Positions 9,384 through 18,441 of a stretch of DNA of 64,000 bases are shown here, one piece after another. The position numbers and the translations under genes were made by a program. The stretch comes from Candidatus Sulfuricurvum sp. RIFRC-1 (GTDB taxonomy: Bacteria > Campylobacterota > Campylobacteria > Campylobacterales > Sulfurimonadaceae): NCBI RefSeq assembly GCF_000310245.1, contig NC_020505.1, forward strand, positions 1,088,001-1,152,000. The letters are read 5' to 3'. Below the pieces are notes generated by a model. The model did no database searches. It was not told the DNA's origin and saw only the letters and a list, made by a program, of their open reading frames with translations. How positions within the stretch are numbered: position 1 is the first letter of the stretch; each line of letters starts with the position of its first letter.

Positions 9384-9964
9384 TGAAATATATTTTACTG
9401 ATAACTCTATTTTTTGTAGGGGTTTTTGCAAAAGAAATAGAGATAAAGTTTGTCAAAGTAAATTGTAAGGATGTACAAAATGTACTTACATTCTTAGATA
9501 AAAAAAGTTTGGATGAGAGCAATGGAGGATATTTTTGTTGGGATCAAAATGATATCAAAATATTTAAGACAAAAAAAATTGATGGGGATGTGCTTATTCA
9601 CTCATATATTCAAAAATCAACTAAAATGAAAGTAATTGATGGTTTGAGAGAAGATGGACGCTTACCGGTCGAAATATATTTTTATTACTATGATTTAAAT
9701 AATGATGGTCAAAAAGAAATATTTGTCGAATTGGAAGATGCAACTGGAAATGGTTTAGAGTGGTTTATTCTGGAAAATACTAAAAATCATTTATATCGTA
9801 TTTTGGATTATGGCGTTGGAAGTGATCAAAATAATTTCATTTTTTCTATTCAAGATTCATCACACAATTCATATAAAGATATTAAATCGTACTCAATTAT
9901 GAGAGATAAAAGCATGATTTTTGAGTTTAATGGGGAAAAATACAATATTAGAGGGGGGAATTAA
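9383..9964 (+). CDS. Exported protein, candidate immunity protein 2 for the lysozyme-like RTX protein
   Basis: The 193-residue product starts on the last base of the previous stop codon (TAATG), so the pair is translationally coupled. It has a signal peptide (MKYILLITLFFVGVFA) and the same CKDV and DLNNDGQKE features as its upstream neighbour, marking a tandem duplication followed by divergence. It ends 2 bases before the lysozyme-like RTX gene, with a strong ribosome site (GAGGGGGG) overlapping its own end. AT-rich composition and predicted periplasmic location fit an immunity role, which is an inference. No enzymatic motif is visible. Confidence 0.6.
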   Translation: MKYILLITLFFVGVFAKEIEIKFVKVNCKDVQNVLTFLDKKSLDESNGGYFCWDQNDIKIFKTKKIDGDVLIHSYIQKSTKMKVIDGLREDGRLPVEIYFYYYDLNNDGQKEIFVELEDATGNGLEWFILENTKNHLYRILDYGVGSDQNNFIFSIQDSSHNSYKDIKSYSIMRDKSMIFEFNGEKYNIRGGN

Positions 9965-9966
9965 TT

Positions 9967-12900
9967 ATGAGTAACAATGAATGGAGCTTCTATGAAGCGT
10001 TGTCAGGTAGAGAAAGTGGTGGGGACTACACTATTGTAAATTCATTTGGATATTTAGGCAGATACCAAATGGGAGAAAAAGCATTAATAGATGCTGGATA
10101 TTATAAAAAAGATTCAACTAATCCAAATGTGAATCAAGATTTTATTGGTCAATGGACTGGAAAGGATGGTGTTTGGAGCAAAGAAGATTTTTTGAACAAT
10201 CATACTGCACAAAATAATGCCGTTAGAGCATTTCATAAAAAAAACTGGGATTATTTGAAGAATTATCATCAGTATGTAGGTCAAACATTAAATGGATACT
10301 ACATAACTGTTTCTGGAATATTGGCGGGAGCGCATTTGGGAGGCTGGTCAAGAATGAAAAACTTCTTGGAGTCAGGTGGAACAAATATATTTACAGATGG
10401 CTATGGAACAAGAATTACGGAATATATTACGAAATTTGCAAACTATGATATGTCCTCATATGGTACTAGCTTTAATAGTGGCAACAACATTTTTAACGGT
10501 GGCAGCGGCTTAGATATATTTCATGCTGGTGGTGGTAATGACGTCATTGATGCCCAAGAAGGAAATGATACAGTTTACGGCGGTTCGGAGAACGACACCC
10601 TCATCGGCGGTGATGGAATGGATGTCCTATACGGTGAGAGCGGCAATGATACCCTTTTAGGATTTTACGGTTTTGGTCAATCGGACGCATATCAGGATAA
10701 ACTCTATGGAGGAATCGGAGATGATACCTATATCACAGGAACAGGTGATATTATCCGAGATGAGGACAATCAGGGTAGAGTCGTTTACAACAACATCGAT
10801 CTAAGCGGAGAAAAAACCCAAGTAAAAGGGGAGAGCTACTACCAAGATGCCAACTTCTACTATGAAGAATCGGAAAATGTTCTCTTCGTCCGTACCAAAT
10901 CGAGCACAAGCGGTCTGGGGCTTGAGATTCAAAACTGGAACAGCACTACCAAAGAAGCACTAAGGATCAAACTACTACCGAGTGAAGAGGAAGGAGTCGG
11001 AGGGGAAGACGATCCAGAAGAACCGAATCCAACTCCAGACCCCGACCCCAAATACGTCACAGTAAGCGTCTCCAACGCCCAAGCCGTAGAGAGCGCAGGG
11101 ACGATGAGATTCATCATCAGCCTCTCAGAGGTACTGAGCCAAGATATCACCGTCGATCTCATCACCACAGATGGCAGTGCAAAAAACGGTTCGGATTATA
11201 TCCCCAATAAACGTGTCAGTGTCACTATAGCCGCAGGGAACCGAAGCGCTTATTACGAAGTAGCGATTCTAAATGACGAAGTCCAAGAACCTACCGAAAA
11301 CTTCACTGTCGCTCCTTATTTTGCAGTGGACTATTCAGGACCTGAACAGGTACTTCTCTCAAACGTAGGTGTAGGAACCATCTATGACGATGATGATCCG
11401 CAGTACATTACAGCCCATATCAGCAGTGCATCCGCCAAAGAAGCGGCAGAACATATGAGCTTCACCGTGAGCTTATCCAAAGAACTCGAACGCGATATTA
11501 CTATCATTACCTCACTGGGTGATGTGACGATTGCAGCAGGGGAGAGATCAGGACAGGTATATCGTATATGGGACAACGATACCGATATCGAACCGGACGA
11601 AACATTCGAAGTCACACTCAAAGGACACAACTACCAAGGGGGACAATACCAAGTCCTCCTCGTCAATACTGGGACAGGAACCATCATCGACGATGATCCG
11701 GAACCAGAACCGCACCCATTTCCCTACAACCCAGAAACTCCCCAGCCCCACGATCCATTAGTGCTTGATCTCAACCAAGACGGGAAAATCTCTACCATAG
11801 CATTAGCTGATTCCCAAGTCTATTTTGATATAACAGGTGATGGGATCAAAGAGAGAGTAGGATGGGTAGCCCCACAAGATGGATTCCTCGTTTACGATAA
11901 AAACATGAACGGCAAGATCGAGGGGATCGGCGAAGTATTCGGTAAAGACGGACTCAGCGGATTTGCAGAATTGCGTCAAGTTGCCGATACCAACTACGAT
12001 AACATCATCGATAGACGTGATGCACTGTTCAGCCAGCTCAAAGTATGGCAAGACACCAACGGTGACGGTATCTCTCAGGCAAACGAGCTCAAATCCCTCT
12101 CTAGCGCAGGGGTTAAAAACATAGAGCTAAACGTCATCGGCACCAACATCAACCTAAATGGTAATATCCTCTCCGAAGCGGGACGTTACGGCGACAGCAC
12201 AGGTGAGCGTGAACTCGCCGCTGATATACAGCTCCTCGCTTCCCAAAGAGCGACCAGCTCCGGCACTCCAAACACCTACGAGATTGATCCCATCACCGAA
12301 ACCCTACCTCAGATGAGAGGGTATGGTTTTATCGATAGCAGTTTCAAAGCCTATAACCTCGACCCGAAACTAAAAGAACTTGCCCTCTCGTTTATGAACG
12401 ATAAAGAGACCGCCAGCGCCAACTTCGGTGAGTTTATCCTCCGATGGTCGGGATTTTACGATATGGCTGCATCCAAAGGGATTAGCGAAGAGCAGTTTTC
12501 CCCTCATCTTTACGAAGTACCCTCTATCAAACTGTGGATACTGGAACGGTTTGTAGGATCAACGAGAGATGGATGGCGTAGTGAAGTACATATCCGTGAA
12601 AACCTGAATGGCGGCTATCATACTCAAGACTTCGGAAACGAAGCGTATATCCATGATCATTTTAATCTCCTCATGGAACGCTACGAGGCAATGTTCGCTA
12701 TACAGGCATTCTATACCGATGTGTTCAGCGACACCCACTACGACATCAGCATCGATGAGTTCGTGATCGACGATAGTACCGTCTTTACGAGCAAACTCAC
12801 CGAGTATCTCAACAATACCGCCGTCTCACAAACCGACAAACTCTATCTCGCTTCGATGATGAACAACTTGGAGGGGACGTTCCTCCACTTCGATGCGGCA

Positions 12901-13179
12901 AGTATGATCGACTCTATCACCGACACAACCCTCAAAGCGACCATCACTGATATCATGGATGAAAAGGTACATTTCCAGTTTGCCAAAGATAGCGGATATT
13001 ACAGTTATGCCAATGCCCACGTTTATGGTGATGATACAAAAGAGTTGATTAACATTAATTCAAAATTCTCTGTTACGATGGATGCTAAAGAGGGTGATGA
13101 GTCTGTCATATTAACAATAAATAATATAATATATAACAACTATGTTTCAAATAGTATCAACTTTTTATCAATATCATAA
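9967..13179 (+). CDS. RTX protein with N-terminal lysozyme/transglycosylase-like domain, C-terminally truncated
   Basis: Residues 1-165 resemble a lysozyme or lytic-transglycosylase fold: a candidate catalytic Glu16 in ALSGRESGGDY, then NSFGYLGRYQMG. RTX nonapeptides follow (about 176-232), two Calx-beta domains (about 362-475 and 477-578), a dockerin/EF-hand module (about 594-720) and a helical body to about 1020. The body matches the giant RTX protein up to VYGD near 13029, then switches to an AT-rich 50-residue tail ending NFLSIS. The long RTX and C-terminal region of the giant protein is therefore missing, and export competence is uncertain. The N-terminal third is AT-rich and the body is GC-richer, with the change near 10575. 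The likely role is a T1SS-delivered wall-degrading toxin or a stored toxin module (inference). Confidence 0.8.
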   Translation: MSNNEWSFYEALSGRESGGDYTIVNSFGYLGRYQMGEKALIDAGYYKKDSTNPNVNQDFIGQWTGKDGVWSKEDFLNNHTAQNNAVRAFHKKNWDYLKNYHQYVGQTLNGYYITVSGILAGAHLGGWSRMKNFLESGGTNIFTDGYGTRITEYITKFANYDMSSYGTSFNSGNNIFNGGSGLDIFHAGGGNDVIDAQEGNDTVYGGSENDTLIGGDGMDVLYGESGNDTLLGFYGFGQSDAYQDKLYGGIGDDTYITGTGDIIRDEDNQGRVVYNNIDLSGEKTQVKGESYYQDANFYYEESENVLFVRTKSSTSGLGLEIQNWNSTTKEALRIKLLPSEEEGVGGEDDPEEPNPTPDPDPKYVTVSVSNAQAVESAGTMRFIISLSEVLSQDITVDLITTDGSAKNGSDYIPNKRVSVTIAAGNRSAYYEVAILNDEVQEPTENFTVAPYFAVDYSGPEQVLLSNVGVGTIYDDDDPQYITAHISSASAKEAAEHMSFTVSLSKELERDITIITSLGDVTIAAGERSGQVYRIWDNDTDIEPDETFEVTLKGHNYQGGQYQVLLVNTGTGTIIDDDPEPEPHPFPYNPETPQPHDPLVLDLNQDGKISTIALADSQVYFDITGDGIKERVGWVAPQDGFLVYDKNMNGKIEGIGEVFGKDGLSGFAELRQVADTNYDNIIDRRDALFSQLKVWQDTNGDGISQANELKSLSSAGVKNIELNVIGTNINLNGNILSEAGRYGDSTGERELAADIQLLASQRATSSGTPNTYEIDPITETLPQMRGYGFIDSSFKAYNLDPKLKELALSFMNDKETASANFGEFILRWSGFYDMAASKGISEEQFSPHLYEVPSIKLWILERFVGSTRDGWRSEVHIRENLNGGYHTQDFGNEAYIHDHFNLLMERYEAMFAIQAFYTDVFSDTHYDISIDEFVIDDSTVFTSKLTEYLNNTAVSQTDKLYLASMMNNLEGTFLHFDAASMIDSITDTTLKATITDIMDEKVHFQFAKDSGYYSYANAHVYGDDTKELININSKFSVTMDAKEGDESVILTINNIIYNNYVSNSINFLSIS

Positions 13180-13281
13180 AATAACTATAAAAAATTAAAA
13201 TATTTTTATGAGGTTAGCTATAGTTATTCCTTATAACTTTTGATATTTCATTCTAACACTAAACCATAAAGGGCATCTCAC
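13180..13281. repeat. Short AT-rich spacer with a 10 bp inverted repeat
   Basis: AATAACTATA (13180-13189) and its exact complement TATAGTTATT (13219-13228) flank a 29-base AT-only loop between the lysozyme-like RTX gene and the next immunity-like gene. The stem has almost no GC, so it is a weak terminator candidate; it could instead be an operator. Confidence 0.4.
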
Positions 13282-14335
13282 ATGAAACACATCATCCTAT
13301 TAATCTTACTCACGCTGGGAGTATGGGCGCAAGAAGTTGGCGTGCCATTTGTATTGGAATCTATTTCTACAATTGACAATCACAAAACAGTTTTATCAAG
13401 AAACGGAAGACACCTATATTCTTTAGATGAATTTGGGAAGTTTAAAGTTTGGTATTTATATCCATTTAAAAAGATCAATGAGTTTCACATTGAGAATGCT
13501 ACAAATTTTGTATTATCAACTGATGAAAAATCATTAATTATCACCACTGTTCAAGAAGATATTAATCATAATGGGTATCCAATAAAAAGTGATATGAATT
13601 TAATTTTATGGGATATTGAAAAAAAGCAAAAACAAAAAACTGTAAAGTTTACAACACCAATTAATGACATTGTCTTAGACCCCCCCCCTATTTCTTATCA
13701 CAAAAGATACGTTAGAAGAATGGGATGCTTATAAACTAGAAAAAATTAAAAAAGCTGATTTAAATATTACACGCGTATTAAAAAACCAATGTAACTGGGT
13801 TAATCATAATGAGCCTGTTCAGTTGACTCCATATAAAATAGTTTTATCGCCCGACCGCACAAAACTACTTATTGTATTTTTAGAAGATATTCTTGTTATT
13901 GATATCAAGACATTCACTATATTGAAGACTATAAACGACACAACAGTTAACCCTTATTTTTGGGAAGATGAAAATATTTTCGATTACGGAGGAAAATACA
14001 AAATTGATCTCAGAACATTAAATATCCAAGAATATTCAAATGCAATCCAGCATTTAAATGAAAAAGAGCTTTCATATCAAAAATATATTAATGATAAAGC
14101 AGCATTGCTTTTCATGAATAGAACTTTTTATGATTCTGTAACACAAAAAGCATATGCAACATTCTATGAATATCCTGATGGTGAATGGGTAATTATGACA
14201 CCGAATGGATATTTTAATACTTCATCTAATGGACGGAAATACATCTATATGAAAACTCTATTAGGTGAATTAATTTCAATCGATGATGCGGCTTATCAAA
14301 AATACCACACAATACTAAATATTGGAGAAAAATAA
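13282..14335 (+). pseudogene. Exported beta-propeller-like protein split at a C9 tract (possible phase-variable immunity gene)
   Basis: Two frames (13282-13734 and one reopening from 13688 to 14335) form one protein of about 350 residues. The signal peptide (MKHIILLILLTLGVWAQ) and the C-terminal signature (DGEWVIMTPNGYFNTSSNGRKYIY) match the intact 620-residue paralogue at 15767-17629. The break is exactly at nine C (13680-13688). With C8 or C11 the frame would continue as LFLITKDTLEEWDAYKL without interruption. As given, the product stops at 13734 after 150 residues. Poly-C/G slippage is the classic phase-variation mechanism in Campylobacterota. A homopolymer sequencing error is the main alternative. 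Its place before a protease-like RTX gene suggests an immunity role. Confidence 0.75.
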
Positions 14336-14336
14336 A

Positions 14337-15770
14337 ATGGCATTAACTTTACAACAGCTTATTAGTACGTACGCAATACCGAAGCAACTAGCAGATTTAT
14401 TAACTGTACTAAACAGACAAAAATTTAATAGTGTCTTTAATGGAGAAGCAGGAGGAATTAAATTTGATATTCAAATAACACCTAATGGTTTTATGCAAAC
14501 AAGTGGGAATATAGCCAGCATAGGATTACCACAAGTTTTACCTAACGTTCCAGTAGGCTTCGTTGATAATAAATTAGCCTTTGCTGTTGTAGATATAAAA
14601 ACAGTTTTACTACATGAATTATCACATATTGCTCTACGATTAATGAGTGCGACAGCAAAATTTGAACTAGATACCGAATTTAATGTTGCTACACTAGCAG
14701 CAATTGTTAGTGATAATAGTACTCCTAATAACATAGACATTAATTCGATAATAATTGATTTGCAAAATAATAATTCAAATCCAGATTCTGTTTCAAGTTA
14801 TGAAAATGCTTTTAATATGGGTCGACATTATTATTCTAAGTTAACAGGTACACAAGAAGGTGATTTATTCCGTACAGGTTATTTTGCTGATGGAGATTGG
14901 GCTTCCAATACCCCTGATGCATATGAAGCAGCTAAAAAAAATGGATGGGATATAGCCCTTATTGGAAATGAACAAGTCAATACTTTGATTACAGGTTCAG
15001 GAAATGATTTACTTGATGGCGGCTTCAGTGGCGACACTTTAGAAGGCGGTACAGGATACGACACCTACATCGCAGGCGATGGCGATACCATCATGGATGA
15101 CGACGGAAAAGGGATAGTTACCTTCGAAGGAGATATATTAAGCGGCGGAACCCTCACCGAGTCTCACGAACTCTACGACCAATACGAGGGAGATGGAGGA
15201 ACCTACTACCTCCTAAAAACCACCAACGCCCTGATTTATCAAAAAGGGGAGCAATTTCTCACTATCGAAAACTACCACAAAGATGCCAAATCCCTCGGTA
15301 TTACTCTCACTGACGAACTCCCAGAACTCACCATCATAGGACATATGGCAAACGAAAACGACGGAACCGTAACGGGAAAAGTTGTCCTCACCCAAGCCTA
15401 TGGCAGAGATATGATCATCCACCTCTCAACATTGGATGACAGTGCACACACGGGAGAAGATTACCATTCAAACAACAACATCACTGTCACTATCACAGCC
15501 GGAGAGACCGAAGGAGACTTCAGCGTCACTCTCATCGATAACCAGATCGTAGAGGGACGAGAGACCTTTTTTGCCCAAATCGATTCAGTAACCGATACCT
15601 CCAACCAACCGATCCAATACACGATCAAAGATATCACCCCTCTCACCATCGAAGACGATGATGGTCTAAACGTCTCCGTATTTGCCCCTACTGTAAGTGA
15701 AAACGCAGGTATAGCCACAGGAGCAGTGACGATCAATAAAACCCAATATGATAGAGAGGTTGCCGCATGA
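14337..15770 (+). CDS. RTX protein with N-terminal HExxH (zinc-protease-like) domain, truncated in Calx-beta
   Basis: The ATG at 14337 follows a GGAG ribosome site inside the end of the preceding gene. Residues 1-215 form an AT-rich domain with HELSH at about 93-97 and a downstream SYENAFNMGRHYY motif that may hold a further ligand; both are shared with the gene at 18147. A very short RTX segment follows (about 216-255), then one Calx-beta domain and the first strands of a second. The protein ends abruptly in YDREVAA-stop. From about 15053 to 15740 the DNA is almost the same as 19175-19863. It lacks the dockerin, long RTX and secretion regions, so it is probably a displaced toxin module and not an exported toxin. 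Confidence 0.75.
   Translation: MALTLQQLISTYAIPKQLADLLTVLNRQKFNSVFNGEAGGIKFDIQITPNGFMQTSGNIASIGLPQVLPNVPVGFVDNKLAFAVVDIKTVLLHELSHIALRLMSATAKFELDTEFNVATLAAIVSDNSTPNNIDINSIIIDLQNNNSNPDSVSSYENAFNMGRHYYSKLTGTQEGDLFRTGYFADGDWASNTPDAYEAAKKNGWDIALIGNEQVNTLITGSGNDLLDGGFSGDTLEGGTGYDTYIAGDGDTIMDDDGKGIVTFEGDILSGGTLTESHELYDQYEGDGGTYYLLKTTNALIYQKGEQFLTIENYHKDAKSLGITLTDELPELTIIGHMANENDGTVTGKVVLTQAYGRDMIIHLSTLDDSAHTGEDYHSNNNITVTITAGETEGDFSVTLIDNQIVEGRETFFAQIDSVTDTSNQPIQYTIKDITPLTIEDDDGLNVSVFAPTVSENAGIATGAVTINKTQYDREVAA
15053..15740 (+). repeat. Long direct repeat, copy 1 (Calx-beta body)
   Basis: This segment is nearly identical in DNA to 19175-19863, including the RTX-end GYDTYIAGDGDTI coding region and the first Calx-beta domain. 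The match ends at the AATAAAA after the second Calx-beta start. Such long homology permits deletion, or exchange of N-terminal domains, between the two HExxH genes. Confidence 0.85.
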
Positions 15771-17629
15771 AACACATTATCTTAATCATACTTCTCACAT
15801 TGGGAGTATGGGCGGAGGAAGTTGGAGTGCCGTTTATACCTACTGAAGGTTGGTATTCAAATGTTATCTTTAGTGATGATGGTTCATTAAGTATACGACA
15901 AATTGGAAATAAATTTACTATCATAGATGCAAGAAAAAATACTGAAATTAATACCATTGATGTAGAAAAAATTGGAAATATTTATTACTACAAGTTAGCA
16001 TCAAAGAAAAAAAGTATCTTTTATTCTAATAAAAATCAAGTCTATGAATGGAACTTAATTCGTAATGTAAAAACTAATCAATTTCAATCCACTAGAGGAA
16101 GTGCATATTATGGTGATTTGAGTTTATCGTCAGATGAATCTTTGTTAACTGTCTTAGACAAGGGGAATAATGTTGTAGATTTGTGGGATGTAGATTCTAA
16201 GAAATTAATTTCTTCAATTGCCCTACCAATGACTTCAGGAAAATTTTTAAATGTAGCAATCAGTTCCGATGCAAAAAATATCGTATTACAAGACAGTAAT
16301 AAAAAATTATTCATTTGGGATAATTTAAACAATAAATTTAGTAATTTCAAACTTGATAATGTTGATTTATTCTCAGTAACTAATTTAGGTAATAAAATAT
16401 TATTTATTTCTAACAAGTTATTAAAAAGCATAGACACTGAAACAGGTGAAATTCATATATTAACGGGTTTGCGACAAAATCAAATACCAAAAGAAATGCA
16501 ATTGAATAGATTAGGCAATTTTATTTTCTTACTCTATGATGATTGTATTGAATGTATAAATCTTCAAAATCTAAATAGATGCAATATCGATGGTGAATAT
16601 TTAAAATTATCCAATAACATGGATCAGGTTATTGGGATAAACTTTGACAATATGATTTCAGCCAATATATATGATTGTAATACTACAGCAAAACATAAAT
16701 TCCAAGCCAAACATGTCAATATAACATCCTTTTCAAATAACTTAAAATACTTTTTTTATTCTGATGGAACAGATAAGTTGAGTATTTGGAATCTTTCGCC
16801 TACTATAGAGAAATTTTTTGAAACAAATGTGGATTTACCGATTAAAAGAGTATATAGTTCATTGGATGATCAGAAAATATTTATCTTACATCCAAATGAG
16901 TTCAATATTTCAATTTTTAGTTTTGAGTATAAAAAATTAATCGGAAAATTATGTGGTCATCACAGTGAAGTTATGGCAATAGCAAATGGCGAGCAAAAGA
17001 ATATTTTATACTCTATTGATGAAACAGGAATCGTTAAGAAATGGAGTTTACTTACTAATAAAGAAATAGCAACCACTGAGGTTAATGCTACAATTTTTGA
17101 CATGGGAATTGCAGGATTAGATACACCATACCGATTAGATTTAAGTTCAAATAAAAAAAATCTTATCGTTGAATTTAATCGGCACATCGCTTTCTTAGAT
17201 GGTCAATCTTTACAGATTTTAAAAATAATCAAAACAAAAAAACGATCCAAAAATTCTATAAGTGCTGATAAAAAACAACTTTTGATACAAGATCGATCCA
17301 ATCATATAGTATCCGTAGACACTGATACACTTGTAGCTACTGAACATACATCAGAAATAGATTTAAAAAATTTAGAGCCAAAAATTACGGTTAATACAGA
17401 AGACAATCATATTAATTTTATTCGTACTGAAACGAATAAAAAAATAGTTTCAATATACCAATTTTCTGATGGAGAATGGGTGGTCATTAAGCCTGATGGT
17501 TACTTTGATGCATCATCTAATGCAAGGCAATACATTTATATTAGAACTGACCTCTTAAAGTCACAAAAAATTGATGACGCATCGTATAAAAAATATCACA
17601 CTAAAATCAAACTAGGAGAGAACAAATGA
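15767..17629 (+). CDS. Exported WD40-like beta-propeller protein, candidate immunity protein for the HExxH RTX protein
   Basis: The 620-residue product has a signal peptide (MKHIILIILLTLGVWAEE) and repeated WD40-like blades (DLWDVDSKKLIS, FIWDNLNNK, SIWNLSPT, KKWSLLTNKE). It ends with a conserved C-terminal motif (DGEWVVIKPDGYFDASSNARQYIY). It overlaps the stop of the truncated RTX gene before it (ATGA) and the start of the HExxH gene after it (ATGA at 17626). That is tight translational coupling. It is the intact relative of the split gene at 13282. A periplasmic propeller that binds and blocks a secreted protease is a reasonable immunity hypothesis, but no direct evidence is in the sequence. 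It is AT-rich like the other candidate immunity genes. Confidence 0.7.
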   Translation: MKHIILIILLTLGVWAEEVGVPFIPTEGWYSNVIFSDDGSLSIRQIGNKFTIIDARKNTEINTIDVEKIGNIYYYKLASKKKSIFYSNKNQVYEWNLIRNVKTNQFQSTRGSAYYGDLSLSSDESLLTVLDKGNNVVDLWDVDSKKLISSIALPMTSGKFLNVAISSDAKNIVLQDSNKKLFIWDNLNNKFSNFKLDNVDLFSVTNLGNKILFISNKLLKSIDTETGEIHILTGLRQNQIPKEMQLNRLGNFIFLLYDDCIECINLQNLNRCNIDGEYLKLSNNMDQVIGINFDNMISANIYDCNTTAKHKFQAKHVNITSFSNNLKYFFYSDGTDKLSIWNLSPTIEKFFETNVDLPIKRVYSSLDDQKIFILHPNEFNISIFSFEYKKLIGKLCGHHSEVMAIANGEQKNILYSIDETGIVKKWSLLTNKEIATTEVNATIFDMGIAGLDTPYRLDLSSNKKNLIVEFNRHIAFLDGQSLQILKIIKTKKRSKNSISADKKQLLIQDRSNHIVSVDTDTLVATEHTSEIDLKNLEPKITVNTEDNHINFIRTETNKKIVSIYQFSDGEWVVIKPDGYFDASSNARQYIYIRTDLLKSQKIDDASYKKYHTKIKLGENK

Positions 17630-18441
17630 CGACAGTAAGAACAAAGGTACTAAGCATACTAGGTGATGATGCAAAATACATTACAAAATTATTGGATTTA
17701 GTTGATGCTGCATATAGTTTAGGAAAGTACCCAGCATTTGAAATTACAAGAGGTGCTGGTGGCACAGTACCAATAATGGATGATCAAAAAAATATTTTAG
17801 GATTTAGAATATTGCTTCCAAATGCTTTGCCAGGGATTGCGGCTGGAGGAAACAATTTTATTACTTATGATAAAAAAGCAGTATTGGTCCATGAATTATC
17901 TCACTTGTTGCTTAATCTTTAAGACAATCATATTAATTTTATTCGTACTGAAACGAATAAAAAAATAGTTTCAATATACCAATTTTCTGATGGAGAATGG
18001 GTGGTCATTAAGCCTGATGGTTACTTTGATGCATCATCTAATGCAAGGCAATACATTTATATTAGAACTGACCTCTTAAAGTCACAAAAAATTGATGACG
18101 CATCGTATAAAAAATATCACACTAAAATCAAACTAGGAGAGAACAAATGACGACAGTAAGAACAAAGGTACTAAGCATACTAGGTGATGATGCAAAATAC
18201 ATTACAAAATTATTGGATTTAGTTGATGCTGCATATAGTTTAGGAAAGTACCCAGCATTTGAAATTACAAGAGGTGCTGGTGGCACAGTACCAATAATGG
18301 ATGATCAAAAAAATATTTTAGGATTTAGAATATTGCTTCCAAATGCTTTGCCAGGGATTGCGGCTGGAGGAAACAATTTTATTACTTATGATAAAAAAGC
18401 AGTATTGGTCCATGAATTATCTCACTTGTTGCTTAATCTTT
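17400..18441 (+). repeat. Perfect 521 bp tandem duplication (17400-17920 and 17921-18441)
   Basis: Each unit holds the last 230 bases of the propeller gene plus the first 295 bases of the HExxH gene. The offset is 521 bases throughout, and I find no mismatch in the stretches compared. Because 521 is not a multiple of 3, the first copy of the HExxH gene ends at a TAA created at the junction (17920-17922), and the second copy starts afresh with its own ribosome site. It is either a very recent duplication or an assembly artefact. Confidence 0.93.
17626..17922 (+). pseudogene. Truncated first copy of the HExxH-domain gene (98 codons)
   Basis: The sequence is identical to the first 98 codons of 18147-21359 and stops immediately after HELSHLLLNL because of the tandem duplication junction. 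It keeps the ribosome site and the ATGA overlap with the propeller gene, so a short peptide could still be made. It is not likely to fold as an enzyme, since the regions after HExxH are absent. Confidence 0.85.
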
